64,000 bases of DNA, taken from Candidatus Mycobacterium wuenschmannii. Lineage in GTDB: Bacteria > Actinomycetota > Actinomycetes > Mycobacteriales > Mycobacteriaceae. Position 1 is the first letter of the stretch. Each line of letters starts with the position of its first letter. This document shows, piece by piece, positions 1 through 8,722 of the stretch. Both the position numbers and the translations under genes were made by a program. The stretch is from the NCBI RefSeq assembly GCF_030252325.1, contig NZ_CP126981.1, positions 434,001 to 498,000 of the forward strand. Direction: 5' to 3'. The notes below the pieces were generated by a model. That model was not told where the DNA came from. It did no database searches and was given only the letters and a program-made list of their open reading frames with translations.

Positions 1-693
1 GATGTGACTGCGCCGGAATCGTTTTCCGCGTTCCTCGACGACGCCGCACGCGCGCTCGGCCCGCTCGACGTCATGGTCAACAACGCGGGCGTGATGCTCA
101 CCGGCGAATTTCTCGACGAGTCGACGGCCGCTCAGGACAAGATGATCGACATCAATCTTCGTGGGGTGATGTTGGGCTGTAAGCTCGCGGCCGCACGCTT
201 CATTCCCCGCGGTGGCGGGACGATCGTCAACGTGGCGTCGATGGCCGGCGTCGCCGGGTTCCCCGGGGTGGCCACCTACTGCGCGACCAAGTTCGGGGTG
301 GTGGGTCTGACCCACGCGTTGCGTGAAGAACTGCGCCCGCACCGAATTCAGGTCTGCGCGATTCTGCCGGGCGTGGTGCACACCGAACTGTCGGCCGGCA
401 TTCGACTGTCGCCGGCGATCGAGAATTTCGTGTCGGTCGAACCCGAAGACATCGCGATCGCGGTCGTCGCCGCCGCGTGCAATCACAAGGCGATGTCGTT
501 CGTGCCGCGGCGCATGCAGATGCTGCTGCGGACCGCATTTGTGATGCCGGAGCGGCCGCGTCGCTTTCTCGCCCGTGTCACCAAGACCGAGCAGGCCTAC
601 CTCGCGGTCGACCAGGCTACCCGGGATGCCTATCACGCCAGGGCAGTTGCCGCTGCAGGGCAGCGCGAGCCAGGGGAGCGGCCAACCGCATGA
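1..693 (+). CDS. Short-chain dehydrogenase/reductase (5' truncated by window edge)
   Basis: This is the C-terminal part of a classical SDR; the reading frame is open from the first base, so the Rossmann glycine motif lies upstream of the window. Visible hallmarks are the VNNAG motif near the left edge, the catalytic Ser region (NVASMAG) and the active-site Tyr-x3-Lys (YCATK). The tail after the catalytic core is long and basic, as in many mycobacterial SDRs of unknown substrate. It converges on a second SDR on the other strand and overlaps that gene's 3' end by 77 bases. Family assignment is secure; the substrate cannot be read from the sequence. Confidence 0.88.
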   Translation, partial: DVTAPESFSAFLDDAARALGPLDVMVNNAGVMLTGEFLDESTAAQDKMIDINLRGVMLGCKLAAARFIPRGGGTIVNVASMAGVAGFPGVATYCATKFGVVGLTHALREELRPHRIQVCAILPGVVHTELSAGIRLSPAIENFVSVEPEDIAIAVVAAACNHKAMSFVPRRMQMLLRTAFVMPERPRRFLARVTKTEQAYLAVDQATRDAYHARAVAAAGQREPGERPTA

Positions 694-1486
694 CGTCGGC
701 GTAGCGGGTGGGGAGCATCGTCGTGGCGACGAGAGTCAGCCGTGCGTCGAGGCCGACCAGGATCCGCGCGTGGCCCCGAGCGACACCGCGATGAATTGTC
801 TCGGCGGCCTGCTCCGGTGAGGTCAGCGCGATGGCCGAGAAGTTCTGATGGAACTTCTCCAGGTCCGGATCGCCCAACGGGTCGACCCGGACACGGCCCT
901 TGCGGGTGATCGGCGTCCGCACCCCGCCCGGATGTACCGTGATGGCCCGCACGCCGGTGCCGTGCAACTCCTGTCGCACCGCCTCGGTGTAGCCGCGGAC
1001 CGCGAATTTCGCTGCGCAGTAGGCGCTCTGGCTGGGAAATGCGCAGAGCCCGAAGATGCTCGACAGATTGACGACTGCCCCGGATCCCTGATCGATGAGA
1101 TGCGGCAAGAAGGCCCGGGTGCCGTGTGCGACGCCCCAGAAGTTGATGTCCATCAACCACTTGTCGTCGTCGTAGTCGGCCTGCGCGGCCCATTGGGTGA
1201 GTACCACCCCGGCGTTGTTCACCACCATGCCAAGTCGTGACGGGGACCAGCCGGCGACATCGTCGGCCCAGGACAGTTGGGCGTCACGGTCGCGGACGTC
1301 GAGAACCCGGGTTAGCACCGGTGTATCTACCGCCGCCGCAGTCTCTTTCAGTCCGGCCTCGTCCCAGTCGGAGAGCGCCAGTGCGCAACCGTGCTCGGCC
1401 AGGCGCACCGCAAGCGCGCGGCCGATGCCGGACGCGGCGCCGCTGATCACCGCCGTGCGGCCGGCGACCGGCACGCGTTCCTTCAT
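617..1486 (-). CDS. Short-chain dehydrogenase/reductase, coupled to P450
   Basis: A 289-residue SDR. The N-terminal cofactor motif is SGAASGIG, followed by VVNNAG and the catalytic Tyr-x3-Lys (YCAAK). I place the start at the ATG at 1486, because its ATGA overlaps the stop codon of the upstream P450 gene (1483-1486), a typical translational-coupling junction; the frame stays open further upstream but only inside the P450 gene. The SDR probably oxidises or reduces the product of the neighbouring P450, which is inferred from coupling only. Its 3' end runs 77 bases into the convergent SDR. Confidence 0.88.
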   Translation of the reverse strand: MKERVPVAGRTAVISGAASGIGRALAVRLAEHGCALALSDWDEAGLKETAAAVDTPVLTRVLDVRDRDAQLSWADDVAGWSPSRLGMVVNNAGVVLTQWAAQADYDDDKWLMDINFWGVAHGTRAFLPHLIDQGSGAVVNLSSIFGLCAFPSQSAYCAAKFAVRGYTEAVRQELHGTGVRAITVHPGGVRTPITRKGRVRVDPLGDPDLEKFHQNFSAIALTSPEQAAETIHRGVARGHARILVGLDARLTLVATTMLPTRYADVMRLAAPLARAALQRQLPWRDRHPG

Positions 1487-2874
1487 GAGCGTCGCCGAAT
1501 CACCATGGGAAGGCCACCTTTCGGGCGCAGCGTGGTGAAGCCCTCCTCGGTGACCACATGACCGGGCACCGGATCCAGCAGGAATCGCTGGCTGGTGGCC
1601 GCGGCAATCATCGTGGCCTCCAGCAAGGCGAACTGCGTACCGATGCAGATGCGCCGACCACCACCGAACGGGACGTACGCCGCCTTCGGTCGGTCGGCGG
1701 CCGCGCATAGGAAACGGCTGGGGTCGAAACATTCTGGCTCCGGCCAGAATTCGGGATTGCGATGCAGCCGGTGCGTCAGCACGACCACGATCGTCCCCCG
1801 GGGGATGTGGTAGCCGTTCAGGTCGTCGTCGGCGGTCGCCCGCCGCATCGACAGGTACACCGGCGGGTGGATTCGCATCGCCTCGGAGAAGCAGGCTCTG
1901 GTCCACGGCAGGCGGTCGACATCTTCGTATCCGGGGGTACGGCCGTCCAGCACGGCGTCCACCTCGTCGAGCATGCGGGCGCGCGCCTCGGGGTTCTGCG
2001 ACAGTAGATGCCAGAACCATGCCATCGCCGTCGCGGTGGTCTCGTGGCCGGCCGCGAGGAAGGTGGCCGACTGCTCCAAGACCTCGCTGCGCGAGAGGTG
2101 TTGTCCGGTAGCCTGATCCCGCGCGGCCAGCACCAGGCCGAGAAAGTCCGTGGGCTGATCTTCGGGATCGCGTTGCTCGATCCGCTTGGTGATCATCGCG
2201 TCAAGTTCGCGCAGGCGGTGGGCGATGCGCCGGGCCCGCCAGTGCGCCGAGGCGGCCGAGGCCATGTCCATCCCCGGCAATGCCTGCAGCAGCCAGGTCA
2301 CCGGCGAATTGCCCACGCGCAGCATGTCTTCGAGGGCCTGCGTCAGGCCATCGCCGATGGTGGCCACCTCCTCGTCGGAAAGGTGCGTGCCGAACATCGT
2401 CTCGGCGGCGATCTGCAGTGCCACCACCATCATCTCGTGGGCCACGTCGATCCGAGCGCCGTCCGGGTGTGCCGCCCAGCCGTCCAGCATCAGACCCGCC
2501 TGGTTGACCATGCTGCTGGTGAAGACCTCGAGATGGCGGCGGGCGAACATCGGATTGAGCATGGCGCGGTCGCGTTTCCACCGATCCCCGCGGCTGGTCA
2601 CCAGCCCGCGGCGCAGGCCCAGCGCGGGCACGTCGTACTCCTCGCCCTTGACGTAGATGTCCTGCTTGCGCAGAAAGACCTGCTCGACGTCCTGGGGGCG
2701 GTCGACCAGCACTAGATTGACCACCCCGGGGACGCGCATCCGGGCCGGCGAGCCGGTCTCCTCGAACAGCACATTGAGCGCCGGCACCATGTCACGCCGT
2801 GCGGTCCGCAGCAGGCGCGGAAGGGCGGTGAGCGGCAGCTGCCGGGGCCGGGTGAGCGTCGTATCCAGCGTCAT
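1483..2874 (-). CDS. Cytochrome P450 monooxygenase
   Basis: A full-length 463-residue bacterial P450. The I-helix oxygen-activation motif AGHETT is at residues 275-280, the K-helix ExxR (EAMR) at 331-334 and the heme loop FGGGRRICIG at 403-412, with Cys410 as the thiolate ligand. No signal or membrane anchor is seen. The divergent AraC regulator recalls the M. tuberculosis cyp132/Rv1395 pair, and the heme-loop region resembles what I remember of CYP132, but I cannot assign a CYP number. A TAATGT hexamer (2881-2886, read on the minus strand) stands six bases before the ATG, suggesting a leaderless transcript. Substrate unknown. Confidence 0.93.
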   Translation of the reverse strand: MTLDTTLTRPRQLPLTALPRLLRTARRDMVPALNVLFEETGSPARMRVPGVVNLVLVDRPQDVEQVFLRKQDIYVKGEEYDVPALGLRRGLVTSRGDRWKRDRAMLNPMFARRHLEVFTSSMVNQAGLMLDGWAAHPDGARIDVAHEMMVVALQIAAETMFGTHLSDEEVATIGDGLTQALEDMLRVGNSPVTWLLQALPGMDMASAASAHWRARRIAHRLRELDAMITKRIEQRDPEDQPTDFLGLVLAARDQATGQHLSRSEVLEQSATFLAAGHETTATAMAWFWHLLSQNPEARARMLDEVDAVLDGRTPGYEDVDRLPWTRACFSEAMRIHPPVYLSMRRATADDDLNGYHIPRGTIVVVLTHRLHRNPEFWPEPECFDPSRFLCAAADRPKAAYVPFGGGRRICIGTQFALLEATMIAAATSQRFLLDPVPGHVVTEEGFTTLRPKGGLPMVIRRRS

Positions 2875-2946
2875 AACGCGACATTACGAAGCCTCACGGT
2901 GCGCTGGAATGATCGGTACGGACGCCGATTTGATACGTTCGGACAC
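2875..2946. promoter_or_regulatory. Divergent promoter region, P450 / AraC regulator
   Basis: The 72-base gap holds two outward-facing -10-like hexamers: TAATGT (minus strand, 2881-2886), six bases before the P450 ATG, and TACGTT (plus strand, 2934-2939), seven bases before the AraC-family ATG. Neither gene has a recognisable Shine-Dalgarno sequence, so both transcripts are probably leaderless. Any AraC-type operator should lie between the two; I could not pick a convincing repeat. Confidence 0.5.
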
Positions 2947-3981
2947 ATGCTGGTCGACGAAGACCATCAACAGGCCGAATGGGACGTTCCACGGCCGGTG
3001 GCGACGTGCCGGCACTTGCTGGCGGCGGCCCGCCTGCATGACATCGATGCCGCGGTCTGTCTCGGTGACACAGGCCTGACCGTCGCCGACATCGACGACA
3101 ACGCCACCGAGGTGCAGGCCGGCCAGGAGCTGCGCATCTTGCGTAATATCCTTGCCCGCGTTGATGATTCGCACGACTTCGCCCGCGACGTCGGGCTGCA
3201 GTACAACTTCGCGAACATGGGGATTCTCGGTTACGCGTTGCTGGCCAGCCCCACGATCGGCGATGCGATCAACGCCGCGTGCCGCTACGCCGCGCTGTCG
3301 TCCACTTTTCTGCGGCTGACCCGCCACGACAACGACGAGGGCGCGGTCATCGAATTCGACAACAGCCACGTTCCGACCGACGTTCGCGAATTCATGCTCG
3401 AACGCGATATGTATGCGATCACCAACCTGGCGCCGTTGCTGGTCGGCCAGATGAAGTCCGACGTGATGCTCACCGTCGAGGTTCCCGGCTTCGAGCTGCC
3501 GCTGGACCGGCTCGAATTCCCCAGGCTGACAATCGAAATCGATACCACGTCGCAACGCAGCGCGATCGTCATCCCGGTCGAGGTGTTGCAGCTCGGGATG
3601 CCGGCCGCCGACGCCGCGACCGCCCAGGCCTGCGTTCAGCAGTGCGAAGACCTGTTGCAGGCCCGCCGTCAGCGCCGCGGGACGGCCGCGCTGGTGCGCG
3701 CCCGGCTGATCCGCGACCCGGGCCGGTTGCCGTCGATGGCCGAGATCGCACGGGAGTTCTCGATCACCGAGCGCACGATGCACCGTCGACTTGCCGCGGA
3801 GCACACCAGCTATCGCGCGCTGGTCGACGAGGTCCGGGTGACGCTGGCGTCCGCGCTGCTGGAGTCCGGCCTCACGGTCGAGGAGACGGCCCGTCAGCTC
3901 GGGTATTCGGAAACCGCGGCATTCACCCGCGCGTTCATCCGCACGCAGGGCGAGCCGCCCAGTAAGCGCCGCAGACGCTAG
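2947..3981 (+). CDS. AraC/XylS-family transcriptional regulator
   Basis: A 344-residue regulator with an Arabinose_bd-like N-terminal domain and a C-terminal double helix-turn-helix AraC domain (roughly residues 240-340; it includes the SITERTMHRRL recognition segment and the ARQLGYSETAAFTRAF signature). I choose the ATG at 2947 over the in-frame GTG at 2899, because a -10-like TACGTT ends seven bases before it and the GTG lies deep in the divergent promoter. It likely controls the divergent P450-SDR operon, as Rv1395 does for cyp132 in M. tuberculosis (recalled analogy). Its stop overlaps the end of convergent mntR by four bases. Confidence 0.9.
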   Translation: MLVDEDHQQAEWDVPRPVATCRHLLAAARLHDIDAAVCLGDTGLTVADIDDNATEVQAGQELRILRNILARVDDSHDFARDVGLQYNFANMGILGYALLASPTIGDAINAACRYAALSSTFLRLTRHDNDEGAVIEFDNSHVPTDVREFMLERDMYAITNLAPLLVGQMKSDVMLTVEVPGFELPLDRLEFPRLTIEIDTTSQRSAIVIPVEVLQLGMPAADAATAQACVQQCEDLLQARRQRRGTAALVRARLIRDPGRLPSMAEIAREFSITERTMHRRLAAEHTSYRALVDEVRVTLASALLESGLTVEETARQLGYSETAAFTRAFIRTQGEPPSKRRRR

Positions 3982-4673
3982 CCGGCGACCATCCAAATCG
4001 CCTGAGCGGCAGGGCTTCCCAGATCCACCGTGGTGGGTCCACCGTCGGCCGACTCCACCGTCACCGAGATCATCCCGGCGAATTCGCGGCGGGTGAGCAC
4101 CTTGAGCCGCGAGTCGAGGCTGATGCCGATGCTGTCGAAGTAGCGCAGCATCTCGGGATCCTTGTCGGAGATCCGCGCGACCGTGCCGGCGTCGCCGTCG
4201 GCGCAGGCCCACAGCTGACGCGCGGGCGGAGTCGGCACCTGCCCGTCGGAACCCGGTATGGGGTCGCCGTGCGGGTCGCGCTGCGGGTGGCCGAGCTTGG
4301 CGTCGATGCGAGCGATCAGCCGGTCGGACACCGCATGCTCCAGCACCTCGGCCTCGTCGTGCACCTCGTCCCAGCCGTAGCCGAGCTCGGTGACCAGAAA
4401 GGCCTCGATCAACCGATGGCGGCGGACCATCGCCAACGCGGCGCGGCGCCCCGACTCGGTCAGCGTCACGGCGCCGTACTTCTCGTGGTCCACCAGGCCC
4501 TGCTCGGCGAGTTTGCGGATCGACTCCGAGGCCGTGCTCGCGGATACCCCGAGCTTGTCGGCCAGCATTTTGGTGCTGACCTTGTCCCTCGACCACTCCT
4601 GGGCATTCCAGATGACCTTGAGGTAGTCCTGGGCAACCGCGGTGAGCTCGTTCGACTCGTCAGCAGGGCGCAC
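3978..4673 (-). CDS. mntR: DtxR-family metal-dependent repressor MntR/SirR
   Basis: A 231-residue DtxR-family regulator closely matching the M. tuberculosis Rv2788 (SirR/MntR) sequence as I recall it. There is an N-terminal winged helix (LAVAQDY-like start, then a recognition helix around VSASTASESIRKL), a central dimerisation/metal-binding domain rich in His, Glu and Asp (DEVHDEAEVLEHAVSD), and a C-terminal SH3-like domain. Such proteins bind DNA when loaded with Mn2+ or Fe2+ and repress metal-uptake genes; none are adjacent here. It starts at GTG 4673, six bases after a minus-strand TAAACT hexamer, consistent with a leaderless mRNA. Divergent from ribF, as in M. tuberculosis. Confidence 0.93.
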   Translation of the reverse strand: MRPADESNELTAVAQDYLKVIWNAQEWSRDKVSTKMLADKLGVSASTASESIRKLAEQGLVDHEKYGAVTLTESGRRAALAMVRRHRLIEAFLVTELGYGWDEVHDEAEVLEHAVSDRLIARIDAKLGHPQRDPHGDPIPGSDGQVPTPPARQLWACADGDAGTVARISDKDPEMLRYFDSIGISLDSRLKVLTRREFAGMISVTVESADGGPTTVDLGSPAAQAIWMVAG

Positions 4674-4752
4674 AACGAAAGTTTAAGCAATCCTCACCTG
4701 GTCTGCGGCTCTCGCACGACCTCGCGCTACCTGGCCCCGTAGGCTTGCAGGC
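4674..4752. promoter_or_regulatory. Divergent leaderless promoters, mntR / ribF
   Basis: Minus strand: TAAACT (4680-4685) is six bases before the mntR GTG. Plus strand: TAGGCT (4740-4745) is seven bases before the ribF GTG. Both fit the mycobacterial TANNNT -10 box with transcription starting at the initiation codon. No Shine-Dalgarno sequence precedes either gene. Confidence 0.5.
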
Positions 4753-5727
4753 GTGCAACGGTGGCGCGGCCAGGACGAGATCCCCACGGATTGGGGCCGA
4801 TGTGTGCTGACCATCGGCGTGTTCGACGGACTGCACCGCGGGCACGCGGAGTTGATCGAACACGCGGTCAAGTCGGGTCGCGCCCGCGGAGTGCCGACGG
4901 TGTTGATGACGTTCGACCCGCACCCGATGGAGGTCGTGCACCCCGGCAGCCACCCCGCACAGCTGACCACGCTCACGCGGCGCGCCGAACTCGCCGAGGA
5001 GTTCGGCATCGACGTCTTCCTGGTCATGCCATTCACCACGGCCTTCATGAAACTCACGCCGGAGCGCTACGTGCACGAACTGCTGGTCGAAGACCTGCAT
5101 GTGGTCGAAGTGGTCGTGGGAGAGAACTTCACTTTCGGCAAAAAGGCGGCCGGCACCGTCGAGACCCTGCGCAGCGCCGGCGCGCGCCTAGGGTTCGCGG
5201 TCGAGGCCATGTCGCTGGTTTCCGAACACCACAGCACCGAGACCGTGACGTTCTCCTCGACCTACATCCGCTCCTGTGTCGACGCCGGTGACGTGGTCGC
5301 CGCCGCCGAGGCGCTGGGCCGCCCGCATCGCGTCGAGGGCGTGGTGGTGCGCGGCGACGGGCGGGGCACCGAGATGGGATTCCCCACCGCCAACGTCGCC
5401 CCGCCGATGCACTCGGCCATTCCGGCCGACGGCGTGTACGCCGCGTGGTTCACCGTCCTGGGCCACGGACCGGTGACCGGCAGCGTGGTGCCGGGCGAGC
5501 GCTACCAGGCCGCGGTGTCGGTCGGCACCAACCCGACCTTCTCCGGACGCACCCGCACCGTCGAGGCCTTCGTCCTCGACACCGACGCCGACCTGTACGG
5601 ACAGCACGTGGCGCTGGACTTCGTCGCGCGCATCCGTGGGCAGGAGAAGTTCCGCTCGGTGGACGACCTGGTCGCCGCGATGGGCAAAGACACCAAGAAG
5701 GCCCGCAAGCTGCTTTCCGCCAGCTGA
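4753..5727 (+). CDS. ribF: Bifunctional riboflavin kinase / FMN adenylyltransferase
   Basis: RibF makes FMN from riboflavin and ATP, then FAD from FMN and ATP. The 324 residues show the N-terminal nucleotidyltransferase domain (GVFDGLHRGHAEL, the HxGH-type motif, then TFDPHP and the FSSTYIR segment) up to about residue 190. The C-terminal flavokinase domain follows (MGFPTANV, the PTAN motif, and GERYQAAVSVGTNPTF). Length and motif order are normal. Translation starts at GTG 4753, directly after a TAGGCT -10 box. The order ribF then rpsO then pnp matches M. tuberculosis. Confidence 0.96.
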   Translation: MQRWRGQDEIPTDWGRCVLTIGVFDGLHRGHAELIEHAVKSGRARGVPTVLMTFDPHPMEVVHPGSHPAQLTTLTRRAELAEEFGIDVFLVMPFTTAFMKLTPERYVHELLVEDLHVVEVVVGENFTFGKKAAGTVETLRSAGARLGFAVEAMSLVSEHHSTETVTFSSTYIRSCVDAGDVVAAAEALGRPHRVEGVVVRGDGRGTEMGFPTANVAPPMHSAIPADGVYAAWFTVLGHGPVTGSVVPGERYQAAVSVGTNPTFSGRTRTVEAFVLDTDADLYGQHVALDFVARIRGQEKFRSVDDLVAAMGKDTKKARKLLSAS

Positions 5728-5738
5728 GCTGCCAATTC

Positions 5739-5766
5739 TTGCCCCTGGTCGGGGCGCTGTTAGACT
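5739..5766 (+). promoter_or_regulatory. Putative sigA-type promoter of rpsO
   Basis: TTGCCC (5739-5744) and TAGACT (5761-5766) are separated by 16 bases in the ribF-rpsO gap. The spacer contains a five-base-pair GCCCC/GGGGC hairpin (5741-5755) that could also help end ribF transcription, though no U-tract follows. The rpsO leader would then be about 75 bases. Confidence 0.45.
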
Positions 5767-5847
5767 TCCCGGCGATACGGCGCGTGCTGCAGTTCGCGGT
5801 GGCGGCTGCTGAATGAATGTTCGCGGACCTATTGATGGAGATATTTC

Positions 5848-6117
5848 GTGGCGCTTACCGCCGAGCAGAAAAAAGAAATCCTGGGCTCCTACGGCCTGCA
5901 CGCGACGGACACCGGTTCGCCTGAGGCGCAGGTTGCCCTGCTGACCAAGCGGATCGCCGACCTCACCGAGCACCTCAAGCAGCACAAGCACGACCACCAC
6001 TCGCGGCGCGGACTGCTGCTGCTGGTCGGTCGCCGTCGCCGGCTGCTCAAGTACGTCGCCCAGGTCGACGTCGAGCGCTACCGCTCGCTGATCGAGCGGC
6101 TCGGCCTGCGCCGCTAA
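5848..6117 (+). CDS. rpsO: 30S ribosomal protein S15
   Basis: A normal-length 89-residue S15, a four-helix protein that binds 16S rRNA helix 22 and the three-way junction. Conserved S15 features include the [11 protein letters not shown] segment, the [15 protein letters not shown]-binding loop and the C-terminal [11 protein letters not shown]. The start is a GTG at 5848 with GGAG about seven bases upstream. It sits between ribF and pnp, the usual mycobacterial arrangement. Confidence 0.98.
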   Translation: MALTAEQKKEILGSYGLHATDTGSPEAQVALLTKRIADLTEHLKQHKHDHHSRRGLLLLVGRRRRLLKYVAQVDVERYRSLIERLGLRR

Positions 6118-6144
6118 CAGCCGGCCGCGGTATCGCCGGGCTGT
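6117..6144 (+). terminator. Hairpin after rpsO
   Basis: Immediately after the stop codon, ACAGCCGGC (6117-6125) can pair with GCCGGGCTGT (6135-6144) with one bulged base, giving a strong GC-rich stem. No U-tract follows, as is common for mycobacterial intrinsic terminators. It may attenuate read-through into pnp or act as an RNA-processing site. Confidence 0.4.
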
Positions 6145-6448
6145 GAGGAATCAGCAGGTCGGCGTGTAGAGTCATAGACGTTTTGGGCCCTTCGGCCCGA
6201 GCAAGGTGCGGCGCGCGCGATCCGCGCGCACCGTTCCAGCGAGGCACAACAGGACTTCGAAGGAAGACAAGTCTGTATCGCGCGGTCTTCGGTAGTGGCT
6301 GCCGAACGCCCCGAATCCGGGGTAGGTCGGCCGCTTCGATCGACGGCCGTCGCCGCACTCAGACGCTCAACCTTCTGAGAACCTCCCCGGTTTCATGCGT
6401 GCCTGCGCGAAATAGCTGAATAAACCCAGAGAGGCTGCACGGACGCAT
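6145..6448 (+). promoter_or_regulatory. Long structured leader upstream of pnp
   Basis: About 300 bases without a convincing gene. It holds a hairpin at 6183-6200 (stem TTGGGCC/GGCCCGA, loop CTTC) and a second at 6213-6229 (GCGCGCG/CGCGCGC around an ATC loop). Both lie where a polynucleotide phosphorylase mRNA leader would be. In E. coli the rpsO-pnp leader is cut by RNase III and autoregulated by PNPase; whether this leader behaves likewise is inference. No clear -35/-10 pair was identified. Confidence 0.4.
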
Positions 6449-8722
6449 ATGTCTGCTGCTGAAATTGACGAAGGCGTGTTCGAATCGACCGCCACCATTG
6501 ACAACGGGAGCTTCGGCACCCGCACCATCCGTTTCGAGACCGGCCGGCTGGCCAAGCAGGCCGCCGGCTCCGTCGTCGCCTACCTCGACGACGAGACCAT
6601 GCTGTTGTCGGCCACGACCGCCAGCAAGAGCCCCAAGGACCACTTCGACTTCTTCCCGTTGACGATCGACGTCGAAGAGCGGATGTACGCCGCGGGCCGC
6701 ATCCCCGGCTCGTTCTTCCGCCGCGAGGGCCGTCCCTCCACCGACGCGATCCTGACCTGTCGTCTGATCGACCGCCCGCTGCGGCCGACTTTCGTTTCGG
6801 GTCTGCGCAACGAGATCCAGGTCGTCATCACGGTTCTGAGCCTGGACCCCAAGGACCTCTACGACGTTCTGGCGATCAACGCCGCGTCGGCGTCGACCCA
6901 GATCTCGGGTCTGCCGTTCTCCGGCCCCGTCGGCGGTGTGCGTGTCGCGCTGATCGACGGCCAGTGGGTCGCCTTCCCGACCGTCGAGCAGCTCGAGAAC
7001 GCCGTGTTCGACATGGTGGTCGCGGGTCGCAAGGTCGACGACGACGTAGCGATCATGATGGTCGAGGCCGAGGCCACCGACAACGTGATCGAGCTCGTTT
7101 CCGGCGGCGCGGGAGCGCCGACCGAGAGCGTGGTCGCCGAGGGCCTCGAAGCCGCCAAGCCGTTCATCGCCGCGCTGTGCACCGCGCAGCAGGAGCTGCA
7201 CGACGCCGCGGGCAAGGAAACCGTCGAGTACCCGCTGTTCCCGGACTATCAGGACGACGTGTACTACTCCGTGGCCTCGGTGGCCACCGACGAGCTCTCC
7301 AAGGCGCTCACCATCGCCGGCAAGGAAGAGCGCGACGGCCGTACCGACGAACTCAAGGGCGAGGTCCTCGAGCGTCTCGCCGGCACCTACGAGGGCCGCG
7401 AGAAAGAGATCAGCGCGGCGTTCCGTTCGCTGACCAAAAAGCTTGTGCGCCAGCGCATCCTGTCCGACCACTTCCGCATCGACGGCCGTGGCATCACCGA
7501 CATCCGTGCGCTGGGGGCCGAGGTCGCCGTGATCCCGCGGGCCCACGGCAGCGCGCTGTTCGAGCGCGGCGAGACCCAGATCATGGGCGTCACCACCCTC
7601 GACATGGTCAAGATGGCCCAGCAGATCGACTCGCTGGGACCGGAGACCTCCAAGCGCTACATGCACCACTACAACTTCCCGCCGTTCTCCACCGGTGAGA
7701 CAGGCCGCGTCGGTTCGCCCAAGCGTCGCGAGATCGGCCACGGCGCGCTGGCCGAGCGGGCACTGATGCCCGTGCTGCCCAGCGTCGAGGAGTTCCCGTA
7801 CGCGATCCGTCAGGTCTCGGAAGCGTTGGGCTCCAACGGATCCACCTCGATGGGCTCGGTCTGCGCCTCGACCCTGTCACTGCTGAACGCCGGTGTGCCG
7901 CTGAAGGCCCCGGTCGCCGGTATCGCGATGGGCCTGGTGTCCGACGATGTCGAGGTCGACGGCAAGACGGAGCGTCGCTTCGTCACGCTGACCGACATCC
8001 TCGGCGCCGAGGATGCCTTCGGCGACATGGACTTCAAGTGCGCCGGCACCAAGGACTTCGTCACCGCGCTGCAGTTGGACACCAAGCTCGACGGCATCCC
8101 GTCGCAGGTGCTGGCCGGTGCGCTGGCGCAGGCCAAGGACGCGCGCCTGACCATCCTCGAGGTGATGGCCGAAGCCATCGACGAGCCGGACGAGATGAGC
8201 CCGCACGCGCCGCGGATCACCACGATCAAGGTGCCGGTCGACAAGATCGGTGAGGTGATCGGGCCCAAGGGCAAGATGATCAACTCGATCACCGAGGAGA
8301 CCGGCGCGCAGATCTCCATCGAGGACGACGGCACCGTGTTCGTCGGCGCCAGCAACGGCGAGGCGGCCCAGGCCGCGATCGACAAGATCAACGCGATCGC
8401 CAACCCGCAGCTGCCCAAGACCGGCGAGCGTTTCCTCGGAACCGTGGTCAAGACCACCGATTTCGGTGCGTTTGTCTCGCTGCTCCCGGGCCGCGACGGG
8501 CTGGTGCACATCTCCAAGCTCGGCCGTGGCAAGCGGATCGCGAAGGTCGAGGACGTGGTGAGCGTCGGCGACAAGTTGCGTGTCGAGATCGCCGACATCG
8601 ACAAGCGGGGCAAGATCTCCCTGGTCCTCGTCGACGAAGACGCCGCCGCTGACGGCGGTAACGGCGACGCTGCCCCCAGCTCGGAGACCGCGCCTGCCGA
8701 TGCCGCGACGGCCAGCAGTTAG
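6449..8722 (+). CDS. pnp: Polynucleotide phosphorylase (GpsI/PNPase)
   Basis: This 757-residue enzyme degrades RNA 3' to 5' by phosphorolysis. Order of domains: RNase PH domain 1 (N-terminal, with FFRREGRPS), the all-helical linker, RNase PH domain 2 ([12 protein letters not shown], then [17 protein letters not shown]), a KH domain ([15 protein letters not shown]) and an S1 RNA-binding domain ([20 protein letters not shown]) before an acidic/Ala tail. Length is normal for actinobacterial GpsI. Its 3' end overlaps the next gene by 23 bases. Confidence 0.97.
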   Translation: MSAAEIDEGVFESTATIDNGSFGTRTIRFETGRLAKQAAGSVVAYLDDETMLLSATTASKSPKDHFDFFPLTIDVEERMYAAGRIPGSFFRREGRPSTDAILTCRLIDRPLRPTFVSGLRNEIQVVITVLSLDPKDLYDVLAINAASASTQISGLPFSGPVGGVRVALIDGQWVAFPTVEQLENAVFDMVVAGRKVDDDVAIMMVEAEATDNVIELVSGGAGAPTESVVAEGLEAAKPFIAALCTAQQELHDAAGKETVEYPLFPDYQDDVYYSVASVATDELSKALTIAGKEERDGRTDELKGEVLERLAGTYEGREKEISAAFRSLTKKLVRQRILSDHFRIDGRGITDIRALGAEVAVIPRAHGSALFERGETQIMGVTTLDMVKMAQQIDSLGPETSKRYMHHYNFPPFSTGETGRVGSPKRREIGHGALAERALMPVLPSVEEFPYAIRQVSEALGSNGSTSMGSVCASTLSLLNAGVPLKAPVAGIAMGLVSDDVEVDGKTERRFVTLTDILGAEDAFGDMDFKCAGTKDFVTALQLDTKLDGIPSQVLAGALAQAKDARLTILEVMAEAIDEPDEMSPHAPRITTIKVPVDKIGEVIGPKGKMINSITEETGAQISIEDDGTVFVGASNGEAAQAAIDKINAIANPQLPKTGERFLGTVVKTTDFGAFVSLLPGRDGLVHISKLGRGKRIAKVEDVVSVGDKLRVEIADIDKRGKISLVLVDEDAAADGGNGDAAPSSETAPADAATASS

